64,000 nucleotides of DNA from Lingula anatina. Taxonomy: Eukaryota; Brachiopoda; Lingulata; Lingulida; Lingulidae. Made by a program: the position numbers and the translations under genes. The first letter of the stretch is position 1. The number at the start of each line of letters is the position of its first letter. Below are positions 1-13,125 of the stretch, in pieces. The stretch covers positions 197,423 through 261,422 of the forward strand of contig NW_019775541.1 in NCBI RefSeq assembly GCF_001039355.2, in the 5' to 3' direction. The notes under the pieces are model-generated. The model worked only from the letters and a program-made list of their open reading frames with translations. It did no database searches and was not told the origin of the DNA.

Positions 1-2089
1 GAGTAAAGGCATCACATTTAATTGAAATATATACAATCAATGTTGTGCTTCAGTAACACCGTATTGAATTACTCGCTTACAGCAAAGGAGGAGGAGGTTG
101 TGCCCCGGTATTTATATACAGTTTGTTATAATGTTCGATTTACAAATATGTTTCCACGTCATTACCCCGATGTTTAAAACGTCTAAACTCCATAACGTGC
201 TGAAACATTATCAGTCTCGTTATGACCTGGTGATGACAGGAATTGGCAGGACGTTTGCGTCCGACAAAACGAATTTCAGAATACTATCTCAACACGCAGT
301 TAGATCCAGTGTTTCTTTTAAATGTCTGAAACATTTTGTTTTAAACTATGTCCCACCGTGCTTGCGACCGCTTGAGAGGGAATTTATGACCACGATCATC
401 TTTACCCCCTTTTCTTCAAAGTTGGGGCTTTGACAATATTTGATAGTCAACATCAGATGCATACTGCAGTGGTAACGAATTAATAATATTGCAGCCGTTT
501 CTCTTGTGACAAAATTTATGAGAATAAAACCCAGAATTTGTTCACTAAGAGGTCGCAAGCCCGTTGTAACAGGCCCTTCGTATAAAACACGAGAAAAGAG
601 CCGAAAACTCGAGCGAGATCCGTTTTGATGGACACATCGTTCTGTTTCTCATGTTTACGTTACTGCAGTGTTGTAGTTGTTGATGTTAAAGTATACAAAA
701 CAAGACTGTGAAAAGAATTTTTAGAGGCGCCTAGTTTGAACGTATAAAACGGTTATAAAGCAGGTTATTTTCTTTGCATACAATCATCAACGTACTTTCG
801 CTGATAGGCCAGTGAACCGATAAATCACTTAAAATAACTCTACCCTCGTATGTGAGATACATATATCTTACTGGTCACATTTGAAGTTGACAGACAAACT
901 CGTTATTTCCATGAGAATAATGTGCCTCTCAGCTAGCCCTGAACACTCAGCAGTCTTGTTATATTAATTGTTAAGCGCTCCTGTTAAAAAAGCCCCCTAT
1001 TTGTCCATATGTATGCACAAGTCTTAATGTATTAAATAAAGTTTATTTACCGTGTGCTATATTCATTGTGACTGATACAGACAAATGATATATGCCTTTA
1101 TGCAACCCAGTGACTTGCTATTGTTGAACAGACGGATGCTCATCAATAGCACGTTGCTCTTGTGCAATCATGTCAAATACAGCCACAAGTTTGGACAAAA
1201 GCTAAACCTAAATCTTACTTCAGTTTTGCAGAAATATCTTGAATAATTAGTCAATTATCTAAAAAAAACAGCTGCAGCATACCTAATTGCAGTCTTCGCC
1301 ACGCCAGTATTAAAGGCTATATAGCATACCGCTGTCCTTTAGAGTAGTTTTTTCAATCGACCCTTAAGGCTCTAAGCGGTTCTCATCAGTCAAATGGCCT
1401 AACCATTGCATATAAAAGTACATTTATTTCTGCCATTTCCAACCAGCACGCCCAGCTTAACCTTAATTTGGTCACTGGTTGGGTCCGATTTAAGGAGACT
1501 CGATAGGGCTGGAAGACAGCTTTGGAATCGTTCATATGGGACTTTGACCCAGGCCAATTAAATCAAACAAAAACTGGCCTAGTTGGCCTAGTCCTAGATC
1601 GGTGGACCTCAGCTGGGCGTACTTTCAAGGCAGAATCTGGATAACATAATCTTTCAGACACCCCCTTTACTTCGTGGTAAATTATATACGCCTGAAAATG
1701 CCAACGAAATGAAGCAATAGATCGATGCACGTGCCCAAGAGAATATGTCAAGGGCCCATGGCATTAATGAGCAAAAACGAAAATCGAAGGGAGGACGTTT
1801 ATCCTAGACATATAATCCCGGTTGATGCCTAGAGAGAGTTGATTAGATCGATGTCATGTGCCCGTTCAGATTTTTTTTAAATCTGCACTGAGATTCTGCG
1901 AGATGCTTCGAGAATACATGGCATAAGCTTTTTGGTCACATCCCGACCAGTGCAAACATTCTGTGACTAAAAACTTAATCATCTCAGCACTTTATTTAAT
2001 TAGCATATGCCCCTTTCATTATTCCAAATTGATGCTTAATTCCAGATTTATCTTAAAGTAATTTCATCAGCCCGCACTCCCTTGCGGCA

Positions 2090-2092
<3 letters not shown>
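1..2092. other. Intergenic DNA, no gene recognised
   Basis: AT-rich sequence with short open frames only. The longest (98-433, + strand) starts at a non-ATG codon, has no recognisable domain and is probably chance. Around 1480-1860 there are fragments resembling degraded repeats, including an AGATCGAT core also seen in the CATTCCCA-type foldback elements further on, but no element boundaries can be drawn. Confidence 0.6.

Positions 2093-2152
<60 letters not shown>
2093..2152. repeat. (AT)n microsatellite, about 60 bp
   Basis: Uninterrupted AT dinucleotide tract. Several other tracts of similar size lie in the window, so long AT microsatellites are characteristic of this genome. Confidence 0.97.
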
Positions 2153-2156
<4 letters not shown>

Positions 2157-3667
2157 GAATGCATATTTTATTATACATTGTTAAAATTGTCTACAGAATG
2201 GATTTACAACTTTGTAAAACGGCCTTTTGTAAACTGGGGTAAAAAAAGGAAAAAAGATTCTCTTTCTACTTTGTTCGACATTTTTGCGCACTCCTTTGTT
2301 TTCTTCATTCTATACTCTTTCCATTTCCAAATTTGAACAGATATTGGCACAGTTCATATTTGTTGTTCTTTTTATATAGATCAAAATAATTGGTTTACAA
2401 AGAGCAGAAAAACAATCGCCGTATAAATATGAACAGTCCCAAATTTAAAGGCATAAGATACCATCTGAACATTACGACATAAACCCAACGTGATTCCAAA
2501 TATCTCTTGGGAAATGAAGCTTCTAGATTAGTTTGTCATTCAAGTATGGTTTTACAAACCAATCACACATTATTTCATTTTGTTCGGTAAATGGCAGTTC
2601 AGTACCCATGTCTTACTTCTTAATTACGGTTATTTCTTTTCATAATGCTGTTTCCATTTAACAACATGTACACACAGAAGCTTGGTTTTTCTGTGCCGCG
2701 CCTATTGTGGTCGGTTCTATCAAAGGAGGAGTAGGCGAAAGAATTGGTCAAAATATATGTATATATCTATAAGAAAAACTGATTACATTATGCGACTGTA
2801 ATATATAATGTATTAAAATGCTGAGTTGTCAGTCGTCAAGAAATGAGGAACGATAAATCTTGAAAGCGACTTCAAATTGCAGATTTCAATTCGGATCGGT
2901 GTGATGGTCCAGCGAATTACACATAGTCAACGATATATATATATATATATATATATGAAATGTAATGTTCAATGTGAAGTTGGAATAAAACAAAGTGTTA
3001 ATCTTCAAGTGTTTGAAAGAAGTTTTTACCACCAGCATTCTGCTTATTGCATATTTAACATTGAAATAGGCACCTGATGCTGAGCCGTATCCTTTTTCAT
3101 TTAATATCGACAAATCTTACCATTTACTGAAATACCGTAGATGTAATGATATCTAAAGATTCATTTGATACCATGGCCCCGGAGTGTTTTCAAATGTTGG
3201 AACAGGTAATTTATGTTCTTCAAGCACTGAGAATATTACTTGATAAAAAAACGAAACGTTCATTTTCAGCACTCAATAATATCTACTGATACATGCATGT
3301 ACATGTAAACAATACTCACTACCATAATGTCAACGGATAATACCAATATCTGGTTTGCAAATAACGATAAACTTGATTTATTTTTCGTTTGAACAACCAT
3401 GATAAGCATGCGTGTTACAAACCCAAACAGTACGCCAAAATGTATCCAAAATTGGATAGATTGACAGAAGTGAACGTAATGCAATTTCAATCAGTTGACA
3501 TTTGCAGTCTTCATAACGCACATGCGGTTTGGCTTGTCTAGATTTGAATTTTACTGAATATGCTATAAAGAGTGATGATGGAACGTACCTGAATAGCATG
3601 TATTTTTTCAGTGTTACATTCAGTGTGTGGATTTAGACACCACTCCCTTGTCCTTCTTGCTTGTATT

Positions 3668-3670
<3 letters not shown>
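2153..3670. other. Intergenic DNA with a short (AT) tract
   Basis: No coding signature seen. A short AT tract sits near 2935-2955. Small frames here contain the microsatellite translated as alternating Ile-Tyr and are not genes. Confidence 0.6.

Positions 3671-3734
<64 letters not shown>
3671..3734. repeat. (AT)n microsatellite, about 64 bp
   Basis: Perfect AT dinucleotide run. Confidence 0.97.
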
Positions 3735-3737
<3 letters not shown>

Positions 3738-3993
3738 TAAAATGGCCTACATGTATATGCAGTACATATTGAAACTGTTATAGCTTTACCACAAGACTAA
3801 GGCCTCTCCAGTTATGTTATGAATCATCCTTATTATTATCTTTATATACCTCATTCATGTGTGTATGGGTTTGAAGTCTTTGCTCGTGCCAGATTGTCGT
3901 TGTTAGCGCATTTAGCCATGTTCCGGAAAGACGTCACAAAGTTCAAACTTAGAAAAAGTATATCCTGTTGTCTTCAATGTTGCTTGTTAGCAG

Positions 3994-3996
<3 letters not shown>

Positions 3997-4047
<51 letters not shown>
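3997..4047. repeat. (AT)n microsatellite, about 50 bp
   Basis: Perfect AT dinucleotide run, about 260 bp from the preceding AT tract. Confidence 0.97.
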
Positions 4048-4051
<4 letters not shown>

Positions 4052-5870
4052 TGCGTGCATCTGGCAAGCAAGACACTAAGGTTCATCTATGATTAAAAGC
4101 TTTTTCATCCATTTGCTACCTTTTCAAGTATTTATGAGCGTTAATATTCAGCGCTGGATTTAACCTTATTATATATGTCACAATAGCTGGATGTAAGTTA
4201 TGGTAACCTACCTTTATTTAAAAAAATTCAGATATATGGCAAGGATAAACTGTTTAATGAACAATTTGCCAACAAATACTTTAATTGATGGAAGTGAAGT
4301 GAAATTTAAAAAAGTAAAATAACGAAAATTAAAATAGAATTGCTCCGTCCTACCGATTAATTCAAGCATGGTTATCAAAGCCAAACCAATATAGGTACAC
4401 ATTCCATCAAACATAAAAATGGGCCTGAATTTAAATACATGTTGGGGCTAACAATAGACTTATCTTGATGCGTTGATTAACAAACCGTCTGTAAAGCAGT
4501 CCACACTAAATCCCTTAGCTAGGGAAATGTTTTGAAAACGTTTTGTATATAATGTTATTGCCTTAATTTGAGGCAGGATGTATTTGAAATATGCTTTATT
4601 ATAAAAAGAATCTTTGGGTGAAAGTTTCGTCTTGTTCTGAATAATTTAACATTTTTGCAGCTGCTTCATTTTAGTACACTGCAACTGATAAGCCATTCGT
4701 CAAAATACATGTATTAGATTGATTTTCTTCAAATTACGAGATACATTGTAAGATCAAGCTAGCGGTATGTAAAGGAAGTACCTGTGAATCTTTAATCGCT
4801 TACACTCAACTCAATCTCCGCCACAAAGGATATGACACGATGATCCTGATTCACCTGCATGTGCAACCATGTACTCGACGCTACTCCATAAATATTCTGG
4901 GCTTAAATTTGAAGTTGCTTCTGGTTGTAACCAGAGCTTACCTTAAGTTAAACCGACGACACCCAAGCACAGTATGTGTTAGCCACATAACTGATTAATA
5001 TAACTTCAAACTGATACATACTGTACATAAGAACATACATACATGCATGCATTAGTTGATAAGTACCATTTGATTTAAATCACCTTGCGCGCGCGAGCAC
5101 ACACACACACACACACACACACTTTTTGACACAGTATCTTGATCTGTAGGATGTTTTCTAGAATCAGTTTATATGCCATCCATATTGAACTTGGTGCAGT
5201 ATGCAGGTACAGTGTTTGTTATAAATGTGGCTGCAGCTTTAAATGAAAGTATCTGTTGTGCCACAGTAATAGTTTTTTATAAGCGTAGGCCTATTGTTTG
5301 AAGACATTTTGTTAAGCGAAGATCTATTGGTTGATGACTTTTGTCAAGCGTACGTCCATTGGATGAAGACACAATTGTGACAACGAGGCAAATTAATGAT
5401 ATGGTTGTGAACTCTAATAACACTGCTACCTGTTTAACCTAAACAGAACATAATGATTCGGGAGCTATCGGCCTACAATGATTGCATTTGCCATACCATG
5501 TACTCGCTGTAAATGGGATATTGTCGTCACTGAAAATTAAGATTTTGACAAAATATATCACACTTTTCCTTAGGGACACAATGGATAGATCGAGAAAACT
5601 AGGCGGAATTCCAGATACATTGTGTTAAGAAACTCACTTTTGACTTCAGTCGTTTTGTGAAACAGGCAGCCACTGCAGTAAACTCTATTAGAGGCCATCT
5701 GGGTAGTGAAGTAATCGTTGTGCAAAAAATCCTCACCAAATAGAAATCAACACACCTAACGAAATAACTATAAAATTTGTGAATATCTGAAGAAAATTCT
5801 TCGAGAAAATAATTTCTTTGGTCCTAGTAGAGGGTACCTCTGCGCCATTGCAATTACCGGTACTACACCA
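4048..5870. other. Intergenic DNA, no gene recognised
   Basis: AT-rich sequence without a convincing coding frame. It includes an AC microsatellite (5099-5122) and one copy of the palindrome TAGGCCTA at 5286. Confidence 0.6.
5099..5122. repeat. (AC)12 microsatellite
   Basis: Perfect AC dinucleotide run preceded by a short GC alternation (GCGCGCGAG). Confidence 0.95.
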
Positions 5871-6018
5871 GGGCTCCGTATCTCGAAAGGTTCGCTATGT
5901 TGCGCACGTGCGCAAGTGTCTCGATTCCATGGCCCAGTATCTCGAAATAGAATCGGTTATGGAATCGAGACACTAACGCACGTGCGCAACATAGCGAACC
6001 TTTCGAGATACGGAGCCC
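5871..6018. mobile_element. 148-bp palindromic MITE, family GGGCTCCGTATC, copy 1
   Basis: Two 60-bp inverted arms (5871-5930 and 5959-6018) match at 58 of 60 positions and enclose a 28-bp centre. The ends read GGGCTCCGTATCTCGAAAGG and its reverse complement. A second member lies at 52096-52245 in a PEPCK intron, which supports a mobile repeat. No transposase is encoded and no clear target-site duplication is visible, so the superfamily is unknown. The high arm identity suggests recent origin or conversion. Confidence 0.88.
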
Positions 6019-9000
6019 AGGCACGCTTGTTAGACATACTGCGCATGCGTATCTTGGTACGACCGCCCCGCACACTGGTTATCGCTGCGCACAATGCAAC
6101 CTTTGTTTGCGCGAACAGTCGAATCAAAGGAGCCCTCCTTGAAGGCAAGGTCAGGAAAGTTGGGAGGTTCAGATAAAATTAGGTCGTAAAAGGCGTAGGC
6201 AGCTTGACAGGACCATAAAACTACAGACTCGCTGTGGAAGGAAGTGCAATCAATTAATTAGATAGTACATGTAGTTTGAGAAGCAACGTTTTGAAATATT
6301 ACTTTTATGAGTTACTTTACCAAGTATTTTTTCAAATATCCCAGTGTTATGTAAATCATATTATCCTGCGTTTTCTTCTTTTTTTAATACCCATTGCAAC
6401 GTGGGGAAGGTGTGTTCTGCAATTGAGTTAACACGCTGTAGTTGAACAGACCACTTTATTTAGTCGCCCGTAAGTGATGGAGAAAAGGCGGAAAAGAAAG
6501 CGCGCCCCATTAATCAGCGTAACGACGAACAGCCAACCCATTGCTTGTAAGCTACCGATCGAAATGCATTTTGGCGAGCAAATGTTTAAAATTCAATTTA
6601 CATTCTTGTATATAGTATAGTATAAAAAAAGAGTTGTTTGGGTTAAGTATAGCTAGGTGAATGTTTTGGAATCTTTTATTATACGCACACAGTATAATTT
6701 TAGAGATTTATTCGGGGTTACATAGTTGGCAACGGTAGTGTGTGTGTAAATGAGTGTTTGAGTGTACGCGTGCGTGTGTGTGTTCATGCACATGGATGTG
6801 CATGTACGTGTTTGTGTGTGAATCAAGTTATTGTCATTTACACTCCAAGTATCTGGTGTTTTCAGTGACAGAGATTGTGGCGTAAAACAATGACTGCCGA
6901 GCCAGCTTACACTGCACATGGAGTATTGCCGACGGGAGTAGCGAGAGTCTTTTCAAAATTTAGGGTTGTTAAAATCAGAGTTACAGATCAAGGGGCTTGA
7001 GAAAAAAAAAAAACTACGCTACGTTGCCAACGAATTTTCATTAGGTCATCTACACTTTTCGAGTGCTCATCAACTACATCTCGATTGAAATGCAAAAAGG
7101 TGTGAAAAATCAACTTTTTTGCTAGAAATGATTTGAAGAGTTGAACGGTCGTGTGTGTTGCTTTTATAATTATTGATATCCGCATTCTAGCGGGTGGCTA
7201 TTCCACTATCTTGAAAAGTTAAAACTCACCAACGAAACTGGTCATGTTTTCATCGATGTCGGTTTGTTTTTAATTCTCTAATCTTATTTGAGATATCTCA
7301 TAAATGCTGATCAGTTGTTCAAGGAGAAAGAAAACGCAATTACAATTTCATCTGAACCCGGTCTGTTAATCTTTTAGGGAATCTGTCTTGCCTTTTACCT
7401 TGGTCGCGCTTCTCGGGTTCACTGTATATTCAAAGCTGCTAAATACGGCTATTGTAAGTACATCATGGTTAGACAGTAAGATAACAAGGTTCCCATGAAC
7501 TATTCCTTAAATCATATTAATCAAAATGGGCATTTGTGCTTACGCATTGCCGCTGGCGGGGAGGTAAAAACCAAAAGACTATAAGCGCTGTTTTATCGGC
7601 GTTTCATAGTGAAGATTCGTAGGTCAAATGGGTTCAAAACTTTCTCGAAACGCTTATCTCTTTTTAACCTCGGCTGGTTTTATGACGCGTACCCATTAAT
7701 CACCGTAGACATTGGCGGTTTATACAACAAATGTCTATTCTTGAAGAAAAGACGACGAGATCCCGGAACTTCACTTCAAGTATAAATTCAGTGTGTCACT
7801 TAAAACATTGAAAAAAGAAGTTCTGGAAAATCCTGTATTTTTAACCGTTATATCACTTTAAGAGCCAGAACAATTTTAGATTATTTTGTTGATCATGATT
7901 GCAACATCTATTGGCTACTTGTGTGGCGCCTCTATGTGGTTTCCTCAAAGCGAGTCCATAAAGGACATTGCCATATCAAAGAAATGGTAATTCGCCTACG
8001 GTATTTAACCCCACTGTGTCTGAGGCCAATTCTGAGGCCAATTCTGTTTACACAACGGATGGATTTACATCCTCGGTATTTCACTTTAGCCGCGTTCTGA
8101 ATTTAAGATTGAATTTTGGGCATTGCTACCGGTAATACAAAGAAGAGATGTGCGTGTTTTATTTCGTTTTGATCACATTTTCTTAGTCGTTAAGTTCTCG
8201 TGCCTGTCGTTAATGTTCCATGTCGTAAATTTTCTCTTTTTTATTGCTGTTGTACCAGTCAGTTTTCACAAACCGACTATCAATGGAATATAAATTTACA
8301 GGGGAAAGATTAGCACCCTTAGTTTGAATTTTTTCATCTGATTTCATAAGGCAAGGCACTGGTAATGCTCAAAAACTGCGTCGGCAAGGAAATAGAGCAA
8401 TACAGTAGAGTTCTTGGCACGCCTATCTATTGGAGCACATAACAGCCCACTTTCATGAGCATACGGGAACTGCTCAGTTTCCCATCGTCAAAGATTGGGA
8501 ACATTTTGAAGTAAGATTTGACTTGATGTAATGTAACACGGATAGACTCCTCTCGAGTTCGAAATGCCTCCACACTAGCAGGTCAAAAACCCCAGGTTAC
8601 AAAGTGGTTTATGTAGGGGGTATATTACCAGGACTATAGGTTGTGGTTAAGCTGAGTGGAGGAGGGGGGATTGCAGGTCTTTAATATTCATGCAGGCATG
8701 TTATTGATTTGCGGTCTGCTCATCTGATCAATGACATTCATTGAGAGACCATTTAAGGATTACGCGGTCTGCCTTTCATGTAGGTCCGCCATATTTAGGT
8801 CTCGGCATTGCTGGACCTAGGCTCTTCTCGATGTGAAGGACACGACTGTAATAAAAGAATGCTTATGGCCATTACGTGCAGTTCCAGTTAAAATATAATT
8901 CCCAAGGGAAGTTATTGCATTCTGAAACGGTTGTTCCGACGCGATTTTTAATTTTTTGTTTTACCTGTCAGATTGAACAGAACTTTTAAGAAAAAATACC

Positions 9001-9480
9001 AAATTATTGCATATAACCACCCTGGGACTCAGAGTGCAGAGCTCTCTCTACTCAATGTTTTAGTGTAACGATCATGTTGAAACTTATAGGCTTGCAGGGG
9101 TTACACACCAGTCATCGGGCTGTCCATATTGGTTGTGGTTACATAGGTAATACGATTGGAAAATTTAAGTTTTTGTGTGCGGCTTTTAACACTTAAAATG
9201 CAACCAAGAGATTGCCACGTTTCTCAAACATGAAAACAGCTGCAGTGGCTGATGAGTAGGATTTTATTTACAATTTCAGTCTTTACATAAGGCACGTTTT
9301 ATATTCTCACTCCACATGACATATCTGATTCAACACAATGATCATCACCGAGCTCTTAGGTGTGGTGGTAACTTTTTTACTGAAAACTTTTAATTATACA
9401 TACCGTATATTTTAACAATTCTTGTGAAGTATTCTGAAAATAGTTTTATGTAATTTAGACTTTGAATAAATAAAATCATC
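6019..9480. other. Intergenic DNA, no gene recognised
   Basis: No supported gene. Visible structure: a GT-rich low-complexity stretch near 6735-6820, a 13-bp direct repeat near 8025-8050, and a dispersed repeat at 8755-8830 that recurs on the other strand near 60940. Confidence 0.55.
8755..8830 (+). repeat. Dispersed repeat, copy 1
   Basis: The block centred on TTTCATGTAGGTCCGCCATA matches the reverse complement of about 60945-61020 with scattered substitutions. Both copies are short and lack coding capacity. Probably remnants of one interspersed element; the family is not identified. Confidence 0.6.
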
Positions 9481-9505
9481 ATTATTATTACATGTATTAT
9501 TATTA

Positions 9506-9552
<47 letters not shown>
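9481..9552. repeat. (ATT)n microsatellite
   Basis: Imperfect ATT trinucleotide tract following GAATAAATAAAATCATC. An AATAAA-like motif running into a simple repeat is also how the retrotransposon 3' end at 29.69 kb finishes, so this could be the tail of an old non-LTR element. Confidence 0.9.
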
Positions 9553-9554
<2 letters not shown>

Positions 9555-10757
9555 GTGACTTAATTTCTGTAAGTAGGCCTCCGGTCCTATTTGTAAAAAT
9601 AAAGATACTATTGATACTTTTAAATCTGTCTTATTTCACGAGTGAAATATAAGATTAATCTGAACCAGAAGTGGAACATGCCTGCCTTGGGGTCTCGTTG
9701 TGAACCGTTACTTAGCAACGCACAGGCTTCACATGTCATTGTGAGATGGCTTTGGGTGGCTACGCAAGCAAAAAATATGTCAAGAATTTTAGACTGGGTC
9801 AAAGTTCTAAGTCTGGCCCATGTTAAACAAAACGAAGTTATAAACTGATAAAAGACTGGGTACAGATACAGCATGACACGCCTTTACGTCAACTTGCACC
9901 CCCAGCCTCCCCCCGCCACAAGCATAGAGGATATTTTTAAGCAATACGGGTCATGAATTAGAAAAAATATACCAACCTTAGCTACTTTACGTTACAATAA
10001 AATTCAATGCAGTAAGAGCTATGAGGTAGTTTGTGCTATATAAAATCTTTATCGAGCATTAAAATATGTACAAATTGCGTTATTATTATTATATATGACA
10101 TTATATTTCCCGAGCCACGTAGATGTTTGACTGCGTCTCTTTAATGGCTTGTTGCACGCTTTTTCAAAGACAGCAGGCTGTTCATGTAATGCAGTCCTTT
10201 TATCCATTGTGTAGCTAGTTCTCCGGACACATACATGTATAAAGAGCACAGACACAAGTCAGCAACTCGAATGCCTGCGCACACAACCCTTTCTCTATTT
10301 AGTGGCCGTATGTCTATTTAATACTTCGGTAGTTACTAAGAAGCCAAAAGACGCGGGATACAGTATCAGAATGATATGTACCGGTTCAAATCCAACTGCG
10401 TGCTTATCAGTAGGTGTGATAGAGTACACAAAAGCCGGCTATGATTCATCAGTGCAAACTCTGCTTGACGTGTCCTCTCCCTAACCTTTGACCTCTGCGC
10501 TTATTTAGGTTAACCTCCAATGAATAATACACTGCACACTTTATATTACAGTCCACCGCAGGCCCGCAGCAAACCATTTATAAATATAGGTTCTATGATT
10601 CAGTTATCTTTGTAGTCTACTTTTAACCTAAATTTTTTAAAATGCCCCATATCCTTTTAAATTCCATAAAGGAAGTTTGTTGTATTATTCCGTTCATGCA
10701 CGAGTAAATTCACAAGCTGAGATGTTCCTTAACCTGAAAAAAATAACCCATCTTTTG
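9553..10757. other. Intergenic DNA, no gene recognised
   Basis: No supported coding frame or RNA gene was seen. Confidence 0.55.
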
Positions 10758-10900
10758 CAGATGTGCCGATAACACCGCATCGTGTGAATTAACTCACACG
10801 GAAACAACTGTTTGACACCTGTTTCTCAGGATGTTTTTTTATTGACGTTTTTTATTGAAGTGTTAGTGCGTTAATTCACACGGCGCGGTGTTATCTGCAT
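10758..10900. mobile_element. Foldback element, about 140 bp
   Basis: The left arm reads GATAACACCGCATCGTGTGA (from 10768) and the right arm (10870-10895) carries its near reverse complement, GCGGTGTTATC. The unit encloses an AT-rich centre. Non-coding and probably MITE-like; no second copy was found in the window. Confidence 0.65.
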
Positions 10901-12159
10901 CATGTGATGAAGGCGACGTCATTGTTACTACCGGGTAGCCTGTTGTTAGAAGAAAATGGTGTTAATATCGCCTTATGCATTACGAAATACTTTATACATT
11001 CACAAGTAAGACGTTGTTAAAAGTTTTGTTTGTCCCGTTTACAAGATTCGGAGTTTTCTATCGCGTTTTTTTTTTTTTCAAAAATAATTTTGACAGCAAT
11101 TCTTTTTTTATTCATTTATCTATTTTTATTCGTTGTATTTTTTTGTTTTGATTTATTTTATGTTTTGATATTTGTAATAAACTTAATTATATGCCACAAG
11201 TGTCTCAAATTCTTGCTCTTTTTTGAATAGTTTTCTTTTTTTCTTTTATCTAACTATTCATGCCTGTGCGTTTGTTTATTCGTTTGTTTGATTGTTTATT
11301 CTTTAACTGAATTATTTATCTTTTATTTTGCATGTCATCATTTTCTTTATTCAACAAATTGCAAAATGGTTTCTGAAAAAAATCTGCTAAGGAATAGCTG
11401 CTACATGTACAGTGATCATTCGTGTCATTCAAAACACTAAAGCAAAACAATATAATATTATGTTAAACCTTATATCAATTGGCTTATATTGGCAGGCAGT
11501 AATATAATGTAGAGTTCTCGGCCTAAAGCGAAGTATTAAATGAAAGCATTCTTCAAAGGCTACAAATTCATGACGCACTGTATGCGATGCTAAGTAATTT
11601 TAGATATTAAAACGGTGCAGGAATTTAATTTTTCATCATACAGTGACCTTTAACATACAGCGCCTTGTGTTATGTTCTTATCTTAGTAACGGACCTAATG
11701 AATTTCTAAATCAAAATTAAAATGTTAAAATTTGAACGCCCTTGTCGCACGCAAATGGCTTTTTCTCAACCGAATCCTCAGTTTTGCATTTACACAACCT
11801 GTCTCATATAATGTTTTTTAACTTGAAGATAAGCTTAAAATCCATTGATTTTATCCACACCAGTATCCTGTTATCACAATTTACAGCAATGCAATGCGCG
11901 TTAAACCTTTGTGTAGTAAAAAAAGAGTTTGCCTGCTAATTTTCTCTTTTAACCAAGGTATATCCTATCAAATCGAAGAGAAAGGAAAATTGCCAAGATT
12001 AAAAGAGAAAATTTAATACCCAAATGTAGATGTCATTCCCTGCACTGTATAAGCATACCAACTGTAAATTATGGATTTTATCCGGAAACGTGAGATCTGA
12101 TAAAAAATAATATCAAACGATAATGTAATCACCAATTATAACATTAACCGAGGACTTAG
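10901..12159. other. Intergenic DNA, T-rich
   Basis: A strongly T-rich + strand between 11060 and 11330 gives a spurious Phe/Leu-rich frame. No gene supported. Confidence 0.55.
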
Positions 12160-12372
12160 ACCCCATTCCCAGAGATTAGATCGATCCAACTATATCGGCC
12201 TAACTCAATGAGGGTTCACGCTAAAAAGCTGTCAGCCGAGCGGGCGCGAAAGTTAATTACCCCTTTACAGCTTGTAGTAGGCGGGACGGACATTTAAGCC
12301 GGATTGTCTAACAGTAATCTAGTGAGACTCCCCACAGGGATAGATCGATCTAAAATCTATGGGAATGCGCCC
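12160..12372. mobile_element. MITE, CATTCCCA family, copy 1
   Basis: Inverted ends of the form CATTCCCAGAGATTAGATCG and its imperfect complement near 12340-12366 delimit about 213 bp. Internal motifs (TTAATTACCCCTTTACAGCT, GTAGGCGGGAC) recur in the elements at 21412 and 61143, and the AGATCGATC core also occurs in the elements at 34864 and 39301. Non-autonomous, with no coding capacity. Confidence 0.8.
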
Positions 12373-12740
12373 TAAGGTTACACGCTATTTTGACCAATCA
12401 GAGAGAAGCACATCTCAAACTATCGGATCGTAGCGATGATACAGCTTTTCTGTTATCTGACGGAAAATTATATTTAAATGAGATTATCTGAATGAAGCAA
12501 GTATTGTCTTTTGCTTTCGGTAAATATGTTTTTGCCGACCAAATGAAAGAATGCAGAATTTAAAATTTCTGAGGTCTGCAAAACAGCATATCAATCTCAG
12601 TCAAAGTCAAAAATCGTATAATACATACGCACATATTTTATGTTTATCATTCATTATTTTAACTAGATGTAGAGTGGAATGACCTCAAGCAGATTTCAAA
12701 CGAAAAGCACATTTCAAATTTGACTTAATATATACATTAT
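12373..12740. other. Intergenic DNA, no gene recognised
   Basis: A stretch of AT-rich sequence separating two repeats. Nothing recognisable in it. Confidence 0.5.
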
Positions 12741-13125
12741 ACTAGAAAAGCACTCAGAGAGCGCAGACCTCCGCCAAGGCAGCAAATTATTAGCAATAAC
12801 GTTTTACCCCTACATTTTCGATATTTTTGATTATTGATTATTGATTGATTATTGATCCGGATCACCACCAAAAACTAATCATCTGTTCCTTCGCCCACTT
12901 CTGACAGTTCCTGAAGATTTCATCAAAATCGGTCCATAACTTAGTTTTTTTTATTTTTGATTATTGATTATTGATTGATTATTGATCCGGATCACCACCA
13001 AAAACTAATCACTTCTAAGTTAACCCATTTCTGACCTACCCTGAAAATTCCATCGAAATTCATCCATAACTTTTTTACAAACAAACAAACAGGGGTGGAA
13101 ACATAACCTCCTTGGTAATAAAGTA
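12741..13125 (+). mobile_element. RTE/SINE-type 3' tail repeat with a duplicated unit
   Basis: The motif GATCCGGATCACCACCAAAA occurs twice in direct orientation (near 12855 and 12985), each preceded by the same ATTGATTATTGATTGATT tract and followed by a variant of CATCAAAATCGGTCCATAAC. The block ends in an ACAAACAAACAAAC tail and CATAACCTCCTTGG, and opens with CAGACCTCCGCCAAGG. This pattern is familiar from 3' tails of RTE-like LINEs and their SINEs in animals. The family assignment is from memory; the duplication is directly visible. Confidence 0.7.

Noticed and set aside
98-433. 111-residue plus-strand frame
   Set aside because: Starts at a non-ATG codon, with no recognisable domain, signal peptide or neighbouring exon.
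2082-2336. Plus-strand frame opening with a long Ile-Tyr run
   Set aside because: Produced by the AT dinucleotide tract.
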